Assembly (NCBI RefSeq): GCF_029873635.1
Contig: NC_080419.1
Span: 79,468,931-79,532,930, forward strand
Length of the DNA: 64,000 bases
Origin: Malania oleifera
Taxonomy: Eukaryota; Streptophyta; Magnoliopsida; Santalales; Ximeniaceae
Direction: 5' to 3'
In this document: positions 60,370 to 64,000 of the stretch, in pieces
How the letters are laid out: each line of letters opens with the position of its first letter
Position numbering within the stretch: the first letter of the stretch is position 1
The notes under the pieces: model-generated
What the model saw: the letters and a program-made list of their open reading frames with translations, nothing else
Told to the model about the DNA's origin: nothing
The model's database searches: none
Made by a program: the position numbers and the translations under genes

Positions 60370-61821
60370 TGTAGTGACCCGAAGAATAATAGTATTTAAA
60401 TAATAACAAGGGAGAGAAATGGAAATAGTAATAGAAGGAGGTAACTGACTTCGTCGATGAACGTGTGTTCATCTATGACATTGCATTTTGGAGGTAAAAT
60501 TTTCAAGAAAATTTTCCAGGCCTGGTCGACGAACACAGGGATTTCGTTGACGAGGGTACTTCAGGATCTCGTTGACGAGGTCCCGTCTCGTTGACTAGAA
60601 GATACTGAGAGAGGATTTTTGAGAAGTCTAAAATTCGTCGACGAAGGTGCAAGTTCGTCGACGAACTTTCTATAGGACTCATCGATGAGGTGACGTGACT
60701 CGTCGATGAATCCCGTAGTATAAATAGTGCAAAACATCGGATTAATTCATAAATACAGCACTGCTCTCTCTCCTACGGCCCCTCTTCTATCGCTCTTCGA
60801 TTTCGGTCCCGTCAGTCTCCAGATCGACAATCTGAGGCGACCACAATGCTCTTGGAGGATTTCTCTTCAAGTCTGCAATAGTAGATCGTTGGTGGAACGA
60901 AGTCAGATTTCATCGCAAATCTAGGGTAAGGTCTTTTATTTGGAATTTGGGTTTCCAATAGTTGTAAGAAATGTAATAGACGTAGAAATAGTAATATTTT
61001 GTTCTGAGATTTATGATTTTCAGGGTGTTGAGTGGAGAACCCTGCGGGTGTAGGACCCGCTACAGTAGGGGGATTTAAGCAGAAATCAGGTAATGGAAAT
61101 ATGTTATGCTAGGTTATTCGAGTATGATTTTAGTATAAAATTATATATATTCTACTAGAGCATTATTCACAGCAGAGATTTATATAGTTTATCAAGTATG
61201 ATTAATATATTTTAAAATTACTGTGTGGCTTGAGAATATAGATATAGTATAGAAACATACTTTACAGTATTTTTCAGAGATGTGTTTTATAGAATATACA
61301 GGCAGTGAATGTATTTTACAGCAATTATAGAAATACCATGATTATACAGTTTTACAGTACCATGACATACAAATTTACAGTTAATTATAGAAACACAGTT
61401 GATATAGATAAGTTTTCTACAGCGTCATGGTTTATATAGTTATTATAGAATCATGGTAAAACAGATAGTTGTATATATAGAGATGTATTATATAGTATCC
61501 GACCCTTTTGGACCATACAGTTTACAGAGCATAGTACCATAGCTACATACAGTATATAAAGTGCAACCACCTATTCAGATAATATGTGGTATAAAGGTCG
61601 ATCACATAGAGCCCACGAGTGGACATGCTTCCCATCAGATATGGGTAGAGGAAAGCCGATAAGACCTATGGAGTATAACGATCTATTCCTGGTTGGCCAG
61701 CCAGGGTAGATCCCGCCTACGGGCTGCACAACTCTGTCATGAGGGGTTAAATCATGACACAAAGTTATCCATAGGGAAGATTTCAATTATTACTATGTTT
61801 ATACAGATTTACAGAGACAGA

Positions 61822-61864
<43 letters not shown>

Positions 61865-62416
61865 CATATATATATATTTATTTATTAGAAGTATTTTGAG
61901 TAGAAGCCTAAAGTATAGAAATGTTGAGCAATAGATAAAAGATGATGATTTATATTACTAGTATTGTACTTTACATATTTAGTGATACATGATTATATAG
62001 TAATATATTTTCACAGTATTGTAACTCATTTGCCACACACTAGTAATAACATATTTAGTCTTACTGAGCGTTGGCTCATCCCAATTACTTTAACATTTTT
62101 CAAATGATCCAGGTAGGTGAGCAAATCAGACTTGTAGATAGAGGGGCCTCAGTATTGCCCTGATATTAGAGTGAGTATTTTTGTATAACCCTAGCCAGTT
62201 GAGGATATTTCTAGGGAACAGTCATATATGTATATTTTGGGAAACAATTTAGCACTTTAGTATTGTATATAATTACACAAGGTTATGTTTATTTGATTTC
62301 TACTTCTCGCTGTTTAGGTTGATGATTGGGTTTAATCCAGTGTGATATCAGAGCATTTTAAATGTTATAGTTTATATAAAAAAAAAAAAACCTAAGTTAA
62401 ATAGCATGTCATTTCA
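60370..62416 (+). repeat. a 3' LTR (2047 bp)
   Basis: Starts TGTAGTGACCCGAAG. CGTCGACGA array at 60445-60715, TATAAATA at 60719-60726, CT-rich leader, TA microsatellite (61823-61876). It keeps an array unit that the 5' LTR has lost near 44485. Confidence 0.92.
61823..61876. repeat. (TA)n microsatellite in a 3' LTR
   Basis: TA repeat interrupted by three TACA units; the matching run in the 5' LTR is at 54877-54912, so it predates or arose with the element and varied afterwards. Confidence 0.9.
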
Positions 62417-62421
62417 GTGAT

Positions 62422-64000
62422 AGTTTTTAGACCTAATGGGGAGCAGGAGTACGAGTTTATAGGATCATGTGTGCGTTTGATGTCACAGGTTCTATCGGCA
62501 TTACAAGCAAGCAGGTTACTCTTGAACGGATGTCAGAGGTACATAACTTGAGTGAGGGAACCACCGTGAGATGAGTTGAAGCTCGAGGATATTCGAGTGG
62601 TTAATGAGTTTTCGAATGTGTTTCCAGAAGATTTACTCAGTTTACCTTCGGATCATGAGGTGGAGTTTGCAATAGAGTTGCTGACTGGCAAGACATCGAT
62701 CTCTAAAGTTCCTTAGTAGATGGCTCCAAAAGAACTTTAGGAGTTGAAGGAGTAGTTGCAAGAATTACTGGACAAGGGCTTTATCTGACCTAGTGTTTTG
62801 CCCTGGGGAGCTCCAGTTTTGTTTGTGAAGAAGAAGGACAGGATGATGCATATGTGCATTGATTACTGTGAGATCAATAAGGTGACTATGAAGAACCGTT
62901 ACCCGTTGCCTCGTATCAATGATCTCTTTGACCAGCTACAGGGGACGTAGGTCTTTTCGAAGATCGACCTATGGTCAGGGTATCATCAGGTGAGGGTTAG
63001 ATATGAAGATGTTGCGAAGACTACTTTCTAAACCAGATACGACCACTACGAGTTCTTAGTCATGCCATTTGGGTTAATGAATGACCCAGAAGTGTTCATG
63101 GATCTGATGAACCGAGTTTCCCGTGAGTACCTGGATCAGTTTGTAGTGGTGTTTATCGATGACATTCTAGTATACTTGAGGAGTTCGGAAGAGCATGAAA
63201 ATCATCTAAGGTTGGTGCTACAGATTCTGCGGGAGAGGAAGTTGTATGCCAAGCTGAAGAAGTGTGAGTTCTGGTTGAATTAAGTCGCAGTTTTAGGTCA
63301 TGTGGTGTCTAAAGGCAGTATCTCAGTTGATTCTAACAAGATTGAAGCTATGGTCGATTGAGTGAAACCGAAAAGTGTGTAGGAGGTTTAGAGTTTTCTA
63401 GGACTAGCAGGTTATTATTGTCGGTTCGTGGAGGGATTCTCTAAATTGACTGGACCTCTGACATGATTGACCAGGAAGGGGGTGAAGTTTGATTGGATTG
63501 AGGATTACGAGCGGTGTTTCCAGGAGCTGAAATAACAATTGGTTACTACTCCGGTCTTGACTATTTCTTCTAGGGATGGCAGTTTTTTGATCTATAGCGA
63601 CGCATCTCTAAAGGGTTTGGGATGTGTGCTTATACAATAGGGTAACGTAATAGCATATGCTTCTCGGTAACTCAAGGAATACGAGAAGAATTACCCTATG
63701 CATGATCTGGAATTGGCTGCTGTAGTTTATGCATTGAAGATTTGGCAAAACTACCTGTATAGTGTTCAATGCGAGATTTTCACTAATTACAAAAGCCTCA
63801 GGTACTTTTTCACGTAGAAGGAGTTGAATATGAGGCAGATATGGTGGCTAGAGCTGATCAAAGACTACGATTGCACCATCTATTATCACTCGGGAAAAGC
63901 TAACGTGGTAGCCGATGCGTTGAGTCGGAAGTCAGAGCATGCGGAAGTATCTGTAGTTGTAACTCAACATCATATCAGACGAGATCTAGAAAGCCTTGGC
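62422..64000 (+). pseudogene. pol: c pol: protease end, RT, RNase H (cut by window end)
   Basis: Continues the frame broken at 44393 (VFRPNGEQEYEF). RT blocks: [37 protein letters not shown], then an open 73-codon piece with MPFGLMN and FIDDILVY (63062-63283); the YxDD-equivalent FIDD is intact. RNase H then has [25 protein letters not shown] and [13 protein letters not shown]. At least ten stops interrupt it. Ends at the window edge before integrase. Confidence 0.88.

Larger units (their letters stand above)
44394..62416 (+). mobile_element. a: full-length Ty3/gypsy chromovirus, split by b
   Basis: TSD GTGAT at 44389-44393 and 62417-62421. The 5' LTR is 44394-55437, interrupted by b; internal 55438-60369; 3' LTR 60370-62416. 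The long LTRs and a Pol ending in a chromodomain-like tail fit the Tekay/Del lineage. Its end at 62416 reads GTCATTTCA instead of GGTCATTACA. It landed in the protease of c. Confidence 0.9.
40909..64000 (+). mobile_element. c: Ty3/gypsy chromovirus, runs off window
   Basis: The 5' LTR (about 40909-42688), PBS, gag, first part of protease (to 44393), then element a, then the rest of protease, RT and RNase H (62422-64000). The reading joins at the GTGAT duplication, so c is older than a. The gag and pol relate to a and b but are clearly more diverged. The start at 40909 is provisional: TGTCAT there mirrors the GTGACA end. The 3' half, including integrase and the 3' LTR, lies outside the window. 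Confidence 0.82.

Overview
This window is nuclear DNA of a flowering plant, most likely a eudicot. About nine tenths of it is LTR retrotransposon sequence, piled up in nests of up to four layers, with one GC-rich, apparently intact host gene (26493-27521, an ARM-repeat-like protein with a proline-rich N-terminal half). The plant assignment rests on tRNA-Met primer-binding sites, SIRE/Maximus-type Ty1/copia gag and pol, Ty3/gypsy chromovirus (Tekay/Del-like) gag-pol, and a CT-rich 5' leader with an AATAAA signal on the host gene. I could not identify the species.

Layout. 1-871: AT-rich relic, probably a gypsy LTR end. 872-9703 (TSD CAAAC): E1, a SIRE-like copia element on the minus strand. It keeps LTRs, PBS, PPT and a shortened gag, has no pol, and carries a second ORF of a plant transposon-protein type with its own promoter-like region. 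About 11055-24955: very old LTR element Y (minus), split by X, a solo LTR at 12585-22856 (TSD ATTAG). X contains two minus-strand gypsy solo LTRs (A 12691-14730, B 15311-17327) and copia solo LTR C (17623-22138, TSD AGCTC), which is itself split by solo LTR D (19110-21462, TSD ATATT). 24956-27668: the host gene and its flanks. 27669 to about 40908: decayed minus-strand copia element R, split by full-length copia element E2 (29174-40772, TSD GGATC), whose 3' LTR holds gypsy-like solo LTR F (37889-40211, TSD ACTCT). About 40909-64000: gypsy element c (plus strand, runs off the window), split inside its protease by gypsy element a (44394-62416, TSD GTGAT), whose 5' LTR is split by a second member of the same family, b (45684-54721, TSD AGTAT).

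All retrotransposon ORFs are broken. Where the original residue can be guessed, most stops fall at former Gln, Arg or Trp codons, as expected from decay of methylated cytosines, so none of these proteins should be functional.

The most interesting pattern is architectural. In nearly every LTR family here, copia and gypsy alike, the stretch just upstream of the TATA box is an irregular array of short palindrome-like CG-containing motifs. The core word is family-specific (for example CGTCGACGA, GGTCGACCGAA, CGGGCGACCGAA, TTCGGGTGCCCGAA, TCAGGCGCCTGA). The same layout occurs a second time inside E1, in front of its extra ORF. Comparing the two LTRs of elements a and b shows that arrays lose single units after insertion. 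The copia-like LTRs also share a U5 word (near GGCGAGGACGTAGGC) and a terminal CCCAA/TTGGG hairpin next to the PBS.
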